64,000 nucleotides of DNA from Ischnura elegans (lineage: Eukaryota > Arthropoda > Insecta > Odonata > Coenagrionidae): NCBI RefSeq assembly GCF_921293095.1, contig NC_060246.1, forward strand, positions 133,734,198-133,798,197, given 5' to 3'. Position numbers and translations under genes: made by a program. This document shows, piece after piece, positions 49,291 to 60,558 of the stretch (positions are counted from its first letter, which is position 1; each line of letters begins with the position of its first letter). Under the pieces are notes generated by a model. The model worked only from the letters and a program-made list of their open reading frames with translations. It did not search any database and had not been told where the DNA came from.

Positions 49291-49914
49291 AGTTCAGCAC
49301 TTTTATTTTAATGCCAAAATTAATTAGTTTGAAAAATAAAGAATACCATATTTTTCCATTATTTGATCCATCACCTACTTCTTAGGCTATTCGTTATAAA
49401 AATTTGACTGCTTCAATACTTTTGCAGAATAGCTGATGTCACAGATCCTGCCTAGATTGTCAGTCTTAACTACTCTCAAGGACTCGTGTGGTTGATTGTT
49501 GTTCACACTACTGCGAGCAATTCATTTCTCAATGAGAGGCTCTCTCTGAACTAATTAACAAGCTGAAAATCAAATGATGTCAGCCAATTTTATAAGTGAG
49601 CAACAACTTTCAAATTTTCTTAAATTGATAGTTTGAGGGAATGGCTGAATAAGAAAGATTTTTTTTGGTAACTCATATCACCCTTAGATCAACCATATTC
49701 TTTTAATCGATTGTAATTTCAGTTAAAAGTGAATAACTCTTTGAATTTTCTCCTTGGATATCAGTAACCACTTTTCCTGTGCCTAACCTTAAGAAAATCT
49801 TTTAGAAATTAGGGTCTTCAAGTGTTAGCCTATCTCCATTGCAGAGATCTTCCATGTTAGCAACATACAATAATTTACAGCTAAAATCCAAGGCTGGATT
49901 TTAGTAAATTCCAT

Positions 49915-50329
49915 TTTAAAAACTTAAAATATGGATACTTTATTTAAAAATACAATACATGAATGTAAGCTCTATTGCTGGCTCGAATTAAATTTGTACA
50001 TGGAGCTTTAATGATGACAAGCATGTTATTTACAGAAAATGAGGTCATTATTTTGGTAAAGAATCTTTCCAAACCCTATTCTCAACGTACTTAAGCAAAT
50101 GGGAGAGACTGGGGCAGAAATTGATTTAATTTCACAATTAACGTTGCCTAGCTCAAAAAATGATACCATGACGAATACACTTCATAAAGATAATTCTTTC
50201 AAATTTTGCTGACTGAATGGTGTTATTAACTGTCAAAACAAAACACCATGCTTCTGTACCCCATGGTTCCTGTCTCCCTTGTAAACATTCAGATAGATCG
50301 AAGGGAAGAGATTTGGAAGATAAGATCTC
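49915..50329 (-). other. Probable 3' UTR of the APLF-like gene
   Basis: AT-rich noncoding sequence lies below the stop codon. An AATAAA signal on the - strand (TTTATT at about 49939-49944 on the + strand) is a plausible cleavage signal about 390 bases after the stop. Confidence 0.3.
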
Positions 50330-51070
50330 TCATTTACGAACAAACTTCTTCCCATCTCTTAAGGTCCTTTTCATGTCCTCCTCCATGTCCTCGACATCAG
50401 AGGGTGATGAATCCGAGTCGGAACTAGTGGGTTGATAATCATCAGAACTATCGTCGTTGAGAAAGGGATCATCATAATCATAGTCGTCGCTTGACTCTTG
50501 ATCAGATTCCACCGCTAGATACAAGATATTATGAAATAATAAAAATTATCCATTCTCAAGATGAGACTTTGAACATAAGGTAAAACTAACGAGAAATTAC
50601 ATATACCTTTCTCCACTTTTTTCTTCCTCTTTCTTTTCACAGGAACCGAAGGAGTGGATGTATGTTTGAAATCCTTCTTATGCTGAGGGTTTTTGCGGTA
50701 GCAATTAGTGCCATATTTGCATTCAGGCCTGTTGTCAGACGTATCAGGTGTTACGGTCAAGGTAACAACTTTGTTGTAGTCTGGATCTCCAGGATGGCTG
50801 AACAGTTTTTTGTGGTCATCGTTGCGCCTACACCACGAGAACATAATGAGTGACATTTCTCACAGTTTAAAATTTCAATCTCAGCATAAGTTGTATCAAC
50901 CACTACCTATAACAGTCAGCTCCGTATTTACACCTCTGCCTAGGAGCTGAATCGGGACCAGAAGCTCCTGAAAGATTATCTTCTAAGTTTATAGAATCAC
51001 CCACGTCAAGACTAGAAGGACTGACAGTGTTTTCCGCAGTGGCGTCTCCTTCTGAGCTGTGAGATTCCAT
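50330..51070 (-). CDS. aplf: APLF-like protein: two PBZ zinc fingers and acidic histone-chaperone tail
   Basis: Three exons join in frame: 51070-50907, 50827-50607 and 50514-50330 (GT-AG throughout, 189 residues plus stop). PBZ finger 1 spans the first junction (CKYGADCYR joined to RNDDHKKLFSH); finger 2 is ECKYGTNCYRKNPQHKKDFKH. Both keep the C-x5-C-x6-H-x5-H arrangement that binds poly(ADP-ribose). A basic KRKRKKK run follows, then an acidic region DPFLNDDSSDDYQP...EDMEEDM ending KKFVRK, matching the C-terminal acidic domain of aprataxin-and-PNK-like factor, which binds core histones. APLF acts in DNA strand-break repair in the nucleus. Vertebrate APLF has an N-terminal FHA domain; none is seen here. 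The frame stays open upstream of this ATG to a stop at 51140-51142, so an upstream exon spliced in near 51101 is possible. Confidence 0.85.
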
Positions 51071-51921
51071 CACAAATAGCTGATAGGCTTCAAGAAACAC
51101 ACTAAGTAATTTCGATAAACCTCCACCTCATAAGCAGTTTAGAGATCGTTTCAAACCATCACTATACTCAAACCTCGGTGTTCACAGCTCAAAGACAATC
51201 GTTACTTAACAATGTGGCCATTAATACTTTCATCTTTTCAAAAATCGAGGGAATTACCACGCAATGGAAGTGTCATGTCTTGTTTATCACTTGGATCACT
51301 TGGAATTGAAATGAGTCATATTTACTTTTTAGGGAACGACTCTCTCAATTGAACTGTTCTCTCGAGAAAGAAGTCTTTTAATTAATCAATAATGCCGAAA
51401 TCATTTAACATAAGCGTATATTGCTCCTTCACGGGAGTAATAATTCGCTGAATAATCTTGAAGAGAATATGGTTAATTGCTGCTGGCTGCTGCGCCCAGC
51501 TTAGCAACATCTACGCATCAGCTTCCGTTTCCATTCATTGAACGAATCATCGCTTTCTGGACTCAATTGTTTTCTTGTTAGCGCTTAGACCATTTAAGTA
51601 AGTAGACGTGCCATTCGGACGGAACGCTGTGGCCAACATCGCACGGCGGGGAAGTGAGTGGGATGAGGGAGCGTGACGTCACGGTTGGGACTGCAGACGA
51701 TATTCCGTATGCGCGCTTGAGATATTTTAACGCTCATTCGCTGCAAAGTCGCCGAAAAGTGACGATATTGGGCACGCAAAATGATTATACACTTAATAAA
51801 TATATTTTTACGATGAACTAAGGCATTTTATAGCCTTGACTGTGCGCAAAAAGCTAAATAAATCAAGATAAAGCTAGAAGCGATCGTATTAAATAAATTG
51901 ATTAAGAATGTCATATGTAAA

Positions 51922-52213
51922 CATGGGCGTACCCAGCGAAGGCCAGGGGGAGCAGCTGTCCCCCTAGAAGCAAAAATCGCAAAATTCTTTAAGCAAAATC
52001 AGTACTGAATTGGAACGAAAGTATTCAACAAATTTTCTTCAAACCAACGAAAAATAATATGTATTAGTATAAGTTAAGTAACTGAAATAAAACTATTTTT
52101 TCAAGGAAATGATCTCATAAACTAATAAAGCGCTGTTATAATGTTCTTCATTCATCTTTTCCATGCTAAAATGTCTCAACTTGGCTTGCCCCCCCCCCCC
52201 TCCTAGACCATGG
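51922..52213 (-). mobile_element. CTAGGGGG...CCCATGG element, copy 3, nested
   Basis: An inverted copy: the + strand begins CATGGGCGTACCCAGCG and ends in a C-run followed by CTAGACCATGG. It lies inside the 3.6-kb inverted-repeat element at 51579-55178, so it inserted after that element. Confidence 0.65.
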
Positions 52214-52894
52214 CTTTCCTCCCCCTAGACCATACCTTTTCACCCCCTCTAGGTAAAAAGAAGGGGTCCTGGCAAGTATCTCGTAATTTTTTCCGCAAAA
52301 ACCAGTTTATTGCGATCTCGGTAATCTTCAATAAAAATAATTAAACAAATCGTTTTATTTATAAGCCCAGTACAATGAAGCCTAGATTAACGTATTTACA
52401 CTGAAAATACGCATTTTGAAAAGTCCTACGTGAGATTAAAAAGAAGGCGTGGAGCAAAATCCCACGATATTTCACAAAGGGTGAAGGGAGGGGTCCATAA
52501 AAAGGCAAAATTATTTTTGAAATATTCCTTATTACTAGTAAATTAACCTATTAACGGTGACATTCCTAGAAAATGAATATTAAGACTGTCCCAACGGTCG
52601 TGTGTCATTTTTGACCCGTAATTTTAGTAAAATTGCATCGAGCAATATTCATAAAAATTGGCACACTTGTGGGGAAAGGTCCTAAGTTTTGTTGAGTTTA
52701 AGGAAAATTTTTACAATTTTGACCTTTTGATCTCGCAATGTGAGTCCAAACCAAAAATTTTAATTTGCCTTATGTGGTTTTAATGTAAAAAATCGAGATT
52801 GAAAAATGTCTAAATTTCATTGACCAAAAATGTCAATTCTTGAGTTTTCGGACACAAGAAACCCGAAAAAAACACTTAAATTTACGAAAATTCA

Positions 52895-53385
52895 ACCGTT
52901 GACCCAGTAAGGTCACCGTCAAGGTCATAAGGGTGGCAAAAAGAATAGCATACCAACAAAGGTGTCGATCCATGGATTTTATAGGGCACCCAAGTCATTG
53001 ACATTGTCCAAATACCCGTATTATTCACTAATTGACCTCCAAGGTTAATACGGAGGTCAAAGGCCGTAGAGGTAAACGTCCGGCCATCGTGACACCCAGG
53101 TTTCGAACCATATGTTTTCAAGGGTGCCAAAGTCGATTTTTCAGTTAATAGATCCGTATTGTTGATTTGTTGACCACCGAGGTCTCAATGGGGGTCAAAG
53201 GTCATAGAGTTAAATCTCTGGCCATCATGACAACCAACGTGTCAAACCATAGGTTTTGAAGGGTCCCAAAGTCGGTTACGCAGTTCATTCATCCGTGCAA
53301 CAATTTATTTTGACCTCCGAAAGTCATAATGGGGGTCAAAGGTGATAGAGATTTTAGTCGACCGCTTTGACTTTCTGACCGCTTT
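52895..53385. repeat. Tandem array of a 140-bp unit
   Basis: GGTCAAAGG followed by (C/T)xxTAGAG recurs at 53054, 53193 and 53334, and a weaker copy at about 52919; the period is 135-141 bases. Between them CC...CATxGTGACA and GGGTxCCAAAGTCG recur. Three and a half diverged copies. Confidence 0.65.
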
Positions 53386-55178
53386 TGATTCAGATATTTT
53401 AAACTTCATTCGCTACTTCGATTACCAAATTTTATCTCCCTCAATAACTTCAATGGCATTTAAAAAAAGGTGATTGTTTGTTTTTAAACTCTAGCTAAAT
53501 TTGAGGATTCTTTTTCAAAACTCTCTTCTACAATTCTAGGACATTAAGCCTGATATAGAAAGTAGGAATTCATGGTGTGGTATAATTTAAAAATTCTATC
53601 TACAGCTGACGAAAGAGGTAACTAGCGCGTTTTACTGTAACCAAGTATTTTCTTATACATGCGACTTCCGCATTTTCACAAAATTCGTTCAGCATTTGAA
53701 GACGCACAGTGTAATGCAGAAATAGAAATATATTTTAATGACAATATTTTCCACATCTGCGGGCAACAAAACAGCAGCTGTTTGAACGGCCTTATGTATC
53801 AATTGCGCTGCAAAACCGATTTGATAACTTGTGATGCACAGACCTTAGATCTGAAGGAATGACTATAAAAAATAGAATGGAAATACATCCTTCTGCTAAT
53901 GCTAGTTTCTTTTCTTCGTTTTCATAAATTGTTTTTACTTAAAATTTCTGTATTTTGGAGGAAGATAGAGCAGTATTTAAATATCTTTTATGGTCTTGCG
54001 TCTCCAAGTGCTTCGAAATATCATACTGCCGTGAAAAATAGAAATTTATCCGTTACATTTCACACATTTGACAGAGTAATCGCGTCTGGATTTTTTTAAT
54101 AAAATGAGATTCACTTCTTAGATGATCTTTGAATCCACATCCTCTTTTCTTACGTATTGTGACAAGAATATAAAAAAATTAATTTATGTCGTAAATTGTT
54201 TAAAGAATTTAATTGAAAACTCTGTAAGTACATACGTACAAAATTACATAAAAATATTTAATAAGTTATTCAATATATTAAATATAATTGATTGTTATAA
54301 AGCAAATTTATTTTTAAAATTATTTTAATCCAATCCTCTCTTTCTTTCTAATTATAAATATGTTAATAGGTATTATTTATTCCCAGAATTTTCCGTAGCG
54401 TGCGTAAATCGTAGGTGTCACTTGCAAAGCCGGCGCTAGACCTTTTTCCACCATCGCAAAATATATATAACACGAGAGCTGTCTGCTAAGTAAAAAAATT
54501 ATGCATTTATGAAATAACTAAATTACTTACCTAAATAATATGAATGCTGATTTGTTGACATCCCTTTTTAGTAGCGCTAGCACGCAGCTCAATTTGCATC
54601 GCATAATTGACCGTTTAAAAATTACTATATGCGAAGGCGTTGCCGCGTTACTTCGTGGACGACCGGCAAATTCTTTACACCATGACCCTTTTCCTCTCTA
54701 AAATTCCCCCGTTTACAACTTTTGTGCAAGATTTCATGTTTTTATAACGATGTTCCGAATGATGCTAGATCGCTAACGAGATAAGAAAAAAATCTGCGGA
54801 AGTTTACAAAGGGCTTTGTCTTCATTTTACTGCCACAATATATTTTCGTCGCTGCCAATGACGAAAAATGCCACTGTTCATTAATTGTAAATTCACCAAT
54901 CCAACCATGGCTGAGAGGATACTTCTCGTACATAACGCAATATATATTAGTACTTTTAATTGAAAAATCGCGAAGAAAATGGTCAAAATACCGCAGTGAT
55001 ACAGTGAATCCCCATTCGTTGCCATGCGCTACGACGATGAGCGTCCCAACCGTTACGTCACGCCCCTTTAAAAGTGGGTGGGGAAGGAAGGGAGCGGAGG
55101 GGAGATGTTGGCCACACGGCGAGACATGGGTAGGGGTGGGGAATGGCGGGTCTAGTTCTTATATGGTCTAAGTGTTAG

Positions 55179-57331
55179 CGCGTTGGCGCCAAACACTGCG
55201 CATGCGCGGTAGAGGGAAGATTAAATAAGGTTCCGTGATGAAAAGGTCTATTCAAATCGAATGTCTTTAAAATATTCACTACCTGTAGTCATGTGTGACG
55301 ATACTGACAGAGTAGTTTCTGCCAGCTTCACACTTGTCAGGCGCTCCATCTCATATTTGGCCATCTGAATGGCAATCCACGCCAATAGAAACTTTATACA
55401 TGACTAAATAATGGGAAAATATTTGATGCCCGGAACAAAATGGCACTGGAAGAGGGATGAATGAATCTATCGGAAGAATTGGAAAAGCCCAATGTTATTA
55501 CAAGTAAGTCTCACACCGAAAAAAAATAAAACACTTCATCAGGATATTATCAGTGCCTTTCCACTTGGGTGTTGAGTGATAAGTTGTGAAATTGTGATCA
55601 TTCATACCCCACAAAAGGTAGGAACTAGTAATTTGAGGTGTAACCTAAACTAAATCATCAGTAATGTCACGAACTTAATGAAATTGATTGAATAACAACA
55701 AATTGAATATGTTAATAAGTTGATTTACAACCTAAAGCAATAACGTTATACAAGGAGGGCACTTACCTACATCCCTAAATTAATTAATTGAATATGCTAA
55801 CCTAACAAAACCTCAAAACAAGATCCAATGGAATGGAATCAAGGCCATAGCTATAAAAAATAGGGAGAGGGTTTCATAGATACAGGGAGTAGATTTCAAA
55901 AGGAGTTCAGTTAGACTTGGAACTATTAACTCTGCATCTTTCAAACATTTGAAGATGTGTACCCCACCTCACAACAGCTCTGAATGGAATCATCAGAGTA
56001 AGTACTCCATAGAATATATAAGCACAACTTAAGAAGTTCATAAGGAAAGTTCAAATGGAAAATACAAATTTTGATTAAGTGGTGCATCGACTACCTGCAT
56101 CTGATGTAGGCATAGACCACACAGTCAGATCCTGAGGTCAGGGTAACCATGCCTCATCCTTTTGACCCTGAGGTGGATTCAAGGAAAGGTGGTCACCAAT
56201 ACAAGCCAGTAACTCAAAGTCGATCATGCCATTAATATTTTTACCACACATTTAAACAAAAAAATGAGAGTGCGATAATTTACATGTAAAAATCCATACC
56301 TACATAGTTCTATCATGAAGAACAAATATGTCAACTACACACACAGAGAAGACCTTTTGACTATGCCTATCAAGGGAGAAGGGAACCCAAATGGAAAAGC
56401 ATTTTTTTATCTTTTTCGTTCTCTGGCTTGTATATCAAGATTTCTCTGAATATTTACCATGAATTTCATTGAAAAATTAGTGATTTTGAAGTAAGGCATG
56501 GAGAACAGTGAGAATAGAGGAGAGTGGGAAAGGATAGAATAGAGATAGAATGAGGATTGCTCGGGGAATTGGCTAAGGAAGTTGCAGCCAGAAAATACAA
56601 CCAAAGGTTGATCAAATGAAAAATAATGGAAGCTCTAGAGCATAATGTTGTCTTAATAGAGAGGTGAGCGAAATGGTATAAGACTCAGCAGCCATCAAAG
56701 GCCAGCAAGCAAATGCAAAATCCAAACTCTTCGCTCAGGCTCCTTTGCTATCTTATTTTGTGTTCGGAAGCAAATGGATTAAAGAGGTGGCTAACCATGG
56801 AAGAAAAGCAATGGTGTTCAAATTTCTACCTATTGTTTGGCAAAAAACCCCTTCGGTAGGAAGCATGGAGGTGATAGCACGTATGAGGGCCTGCAAAGGG
56901 ATTTTCCCTTGAGCAAATGCTCTTCTGCCAATAGACTGCTTGATGGTCACAATGCTGGCCACCTCAGTTCACCTTTATTCGGTCCCTGAGGCAGCCAGAG
57001 ACCTTTGTGAAATATTGATGACATACAGTAGGGAACATTCAGGATATGCTCTCTCTCTTGCACACTCGCACAGAGACAGCCACAGAGAGTTCACTTTCAT
57101 AAGTTTGCAGCTCTCCAGTAACCGCTACAATTCCCCACACCTACCTTAATTTCTACCACTTCTCCAAAGAGACAATAGTAATCAGAAATTAAAAATACTG
57201 CGGATAAAATTTTATGAGCCGATGCAATTCAAACATTTTTTATCACACCAGTACATAATTTCTTCGTTAGAGTCCCTATCATGCCACACATTTTAACTCA
57301 GATTTTTGGATGCTACCATCTTCAACATCAC
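55179..57331. other. Intergenic, no gene seen
   Basis: AT-rich sequence between two transposon-like elements. No frame with family motifs. Confidence 0.45.
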
Positions 57332-58008
57332 AATAGGGTTGTTTCCTATTATTTTTTATAGCCTAAATCGAAATAATATATTATACTTGGAGTACGTATT
57401 TTACGCTTTTAGATTTTTCAATGACGATATCTATTTTTCGCGATTAAATGAAAAGTGAAAAATTTCAAGCGTGCGAAAATGCGATGGCTAAGTATTAATG
57501 CTGGGAAAACCCCCTGTGACGTCATTGTGGTTCCCGCTGTCGCCGTGTCAGGTGACCTTGGGGCGAGGCTTTGAGTGCAGATACGATGCAGGCTGGTAGC
57601 AGGTAGCAGAGTTCCCTGCTAGCAGGTAGAGCTCTGCTTAAATGAGGATTACTAATACCCTATAAAACGAAGTAAACTTTCCGACCTTAGGCATTTCTAA
57701 AAGTTGATTATTAAGAGATATTTACCTGAGCTTTGTGCCTTATGCATGTCTTGGTAATATCAGACGATGTAAAACTCCTATCTACTCGTATAGAAACTAA
57801 GTCTCTGTGACGTCACGTGGAGTGGCATCGCATGGGTGCCACCCCATGGGATGGGACTTTTTCCAATACAGTTAAAATTGACCATTGCCATTCGTCTAAA
57901 CTGGAATTTCTAAAACCAAATCATTTGCTTACTATGAATACACTAATGGTGGGTAACGAATCGCAATCAATGCCTTTCGTTTTCTTTGATGAAGGAAACT
58001 ACCCTATT
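57332..58008. mobile_element. MITE with AATAGGGTTGTTTCC ends, copy 2
   Basis: Ends are AATAGGGTTGTTTCC and GGAAACTACCCTATT; about 677 bp. Opposite in orientation to the 45.0-kb copy and alignable along most of its length. It contains two TGACGTCA palindromes. Confidence 0.75.
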
Positions 58009-58732
58009 GCTCCTTTCCATTTTATGTCATGTTCTTTTCCTTTCTATCTATTACAACTGATTTTCTCACTTAGCATTAAAAACTTGAGTGTTCATGATCA
58101 TTGCAGGGGGATTTCCCCCATTACCCTCAGATCTCCAAGGATCTCGGTCATCTAGATATTAACATTTTGCTTTGATGCTATATTTTGATGGCAGAAATAT
58201 AATTCTAACTACAAATAATAATTCATTGATACAATAATGTTACATTTTTCTCTTTCCATGCTTGAATACCACTTTTCCACCTAGTTTTTTGTGGAAAAGA
58301 GGAGAAGGAAAAACATTTGTGGTTCCTCCATCGTAAGGGAATTCTCCAGCTGGGTATAGATTTTATCAACCACTGCTGCCCATCATTCCTCCCAAAGAAA
58401 GGTAAGTGTAATATTGATCAAAATAACAGAGATTAAATAAGCTGAATTGCCAATATTTCACATTAGTTTCCTTCATCAGTCATAAATCAGGTTGTCCAAA
58501 GAAGTAAACTTCATCAAGCTTAAGTTTTAAACATTTTCAGGCTGCATGTGTCAGCATGATTTTTAAAATACCCAATAATATCATTCACAAATTTTCAAAG
58601 CTAAAACTATAAAATATCTTTTAATTTAATAATAATCATATTGGAATGTACTTGTAGTATACTTGCCAGAAAGTTTTAAACGGAAGTTATCTGAAGACTG
58701 AATCAAAAGTAGCGTAAATCAAAGTACGGTAA

Positions 58733-58987
58733 GGAAGGGTGGAGAGAAACCCAGCGTCGGCATTAGCCTGCTCTTAACGAAAGGCGCCAAGGGGATCACG
58801 GCTTAACGTCCCATCTGATGGACAGAGTAATGTACTTGAAAATGTCATCCACATAGCATTCAAGCAGGGATTGTGCAGTCTCTGAAAATTCTCTGCCACT
58901 GCTGGGATTTGAACGCAAGCCCACTGGGTGGAAAGCCAACACACTAGCCACCACATCAACCCATTCCCCAAAAGTAGGCCGAGTCAT
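58733..58987 (-). mobile_element. SINE copy, same family
   Basis: On the - strand: head GGTTGATGTGGTGGCTAGTG, B box GCGTTCAAATCCCAGC, body GATGGGACGTTAAGCCGTGA and GGCTAATGCCGACGCTGGGT. The 3' end stops at CACCCTTCC, shorter than the 22.1-kb copy. Confidence 0.7.
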
Positions 58988-60027
58988 TGCATTGTTACCT
59001 ACTGAGATACTTGATATATTTAATTCAAGGTCTTAGAGAAGAAACAGGTACGCCAAATAATGATAATGAACACCAACTTTAGCATTTAATTAGAATAAGA
59101 ATTTAGGGTTGGCATTTCTTAGGTTCCTTTCAGCAAAAGAGCATGTTCAGCCATCAAATTAACAACTAAAAATATTAATTAACTTACATAAAGGAAATCC
59201 TCCAGAGCAGTGGTGTCATGGTGCCAGAATGCCATTCCAGTAATTGTTAACAAAAGACATGATAGTCAAGTTTTATCAATTTTGTTGCTTAAAAATTTCT
59301 AATACATACATTCACAACCAAAACAAAATTTTTTTTTATGAAATGTAAATAATAACTTGCGATAAAAAAACACACAAGGTAATAAGTATTTCACTTCAAA
59401 AAAAAGTTTAGGAAAGTGCGTTACAGCACTGCTAATTTTGCCATGACGTCACTTCTCCAGAGTTAATGACACCGTTTCATGCATCATTGCATTTGCAGTT
59501 GATTCCAATTATAAAATGACGATGCCTTTGGATTAAAAGGGAAAAATTCTTGGCGTTAAGCATTAATTCATGACTACTTAATTATTGAAAATGTAGCACT
59601 TCTGAATTCATCAGGATTTCCCTAATTTCATGAGTATATAAACATCCTGAATTATTTAATGCCCCACTACAATGGAAATACATGGGACATTTTAAACCAA
59701 TATACCTAAAGTAGCCAAAAACTATTACACCAATACATCTTGATTAGCCAGAAACTATTCTGAAACATTTTGAATAAACAAATTGGTGACCACCTACATA
59801 TGTATGCAGCAATGGACCAGGACGTAGAGAAGTGATTAATCTCTTGGGCCTGCAGAAAAAGGAACCCAACTTTGTCGTGACGCAAGGGCCCATACGAGCA
59901 ATGCCTACCCAAGAATCCTCATTTAAAGTGAAAAAATTTTTACAGACACTTGGTGAGCACAGATAGATGTTCTACTTAATCTTGCTGCAGTAAAAGGGTT
60001 AAATGAAAATGTCTTACATTTAAAAAA
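58988..60027. other. Intergenic, no gene seen
   Basis: AT-rich sequence. Contains one TGACGTCA (59444). The right edge is the downstream flank of the 60074 terminal exon. Confidence 0.45.
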
Positions 60028-60073
60028 TTTATTACAACAATAGGAATGATGAAATTTTATGTTGACATTTCAT

Positions 60074-60278
60074 TCAGTAAAAGCCCTCATCATCATCATT
60101 CAAATCGTCTCCAACAGCCTTTCTGGTAATAGTCTCCGCTAGCAAGTGCGAGGGAACCTCTGTGCCACGAACGGTGAGTTCGTAGCACGAAGATTCCATT
60201 TTTGCAAGACTTGCCCTCAGCGTACTGAGTTTGGAGCCCAAATACCCACATCCACTGTACTCAACACCTAGGAACCCC
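60074..60278 (-). CDS. Terminal exon of an unrecognised gene
   Basis: On the - strand a strong acceptor (CATCTTCTTTTTCAG) at 60279 opens an exon that completes one split codon (one base), then reads GFLGVEYSGCGYLGSKLSTL, RASLAKMESSCYELTVRGTE, VPSHLLAETITRKAVG and ends DDLNDDDEGFY before TGA. AATAAA follows about 41-46 bases later (TTTATT at 60028-60033 on the + strand). The amphipathic helix around SKLSTLRASLAKMES, the acidic tail and the near-ideal acceptor make it look like a real C terminus. I do not recognise the family. Upstream exons must lie rightwards, across the transposable elements at 60.6-63.5 kb, and probably outside the window. Confidence 0.55.
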
Positions 60279-60558
60279 CTGAAAAAGAAGATGTACGACT
60301 CAATGGCAACATTGTGCATAACCAACACATGCAAAAAAAATTTTAACCCGGTTTTATTGCATGCAAATCTATCAGTGCAGGTCATTCCATGATACCTTCC
60401 AACCTGCAACAGGTAATCGAGTTTTTTGAGTTTAAATTTGGCACCTTCACAACACCATTACACAAAAAAATCAATATTGCTAATAACAACTCTGAAAAAT
60501 GATGGCCTAAAGCTGGTTTCTTTAGAGAGGGTATTAAAAAAATCATTAAAATGTATGT

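Larger units (their letters stand above)
51579..55178. mobile_element. 3.6-kb element with about 140-bp terminal inverted repeats
   Basis: The left arm 51579-51720 and the right arm about 55040-55178 are diverged inverted copies, with matching blocks CTTAGACCAT, GATGTTGGCCACA and GTCCCAACCGTGACGTCACG. The interior holds a nested CATGGGCG element and a 140-bp tandem array, and no transposase frame. Confidence 0.55.
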
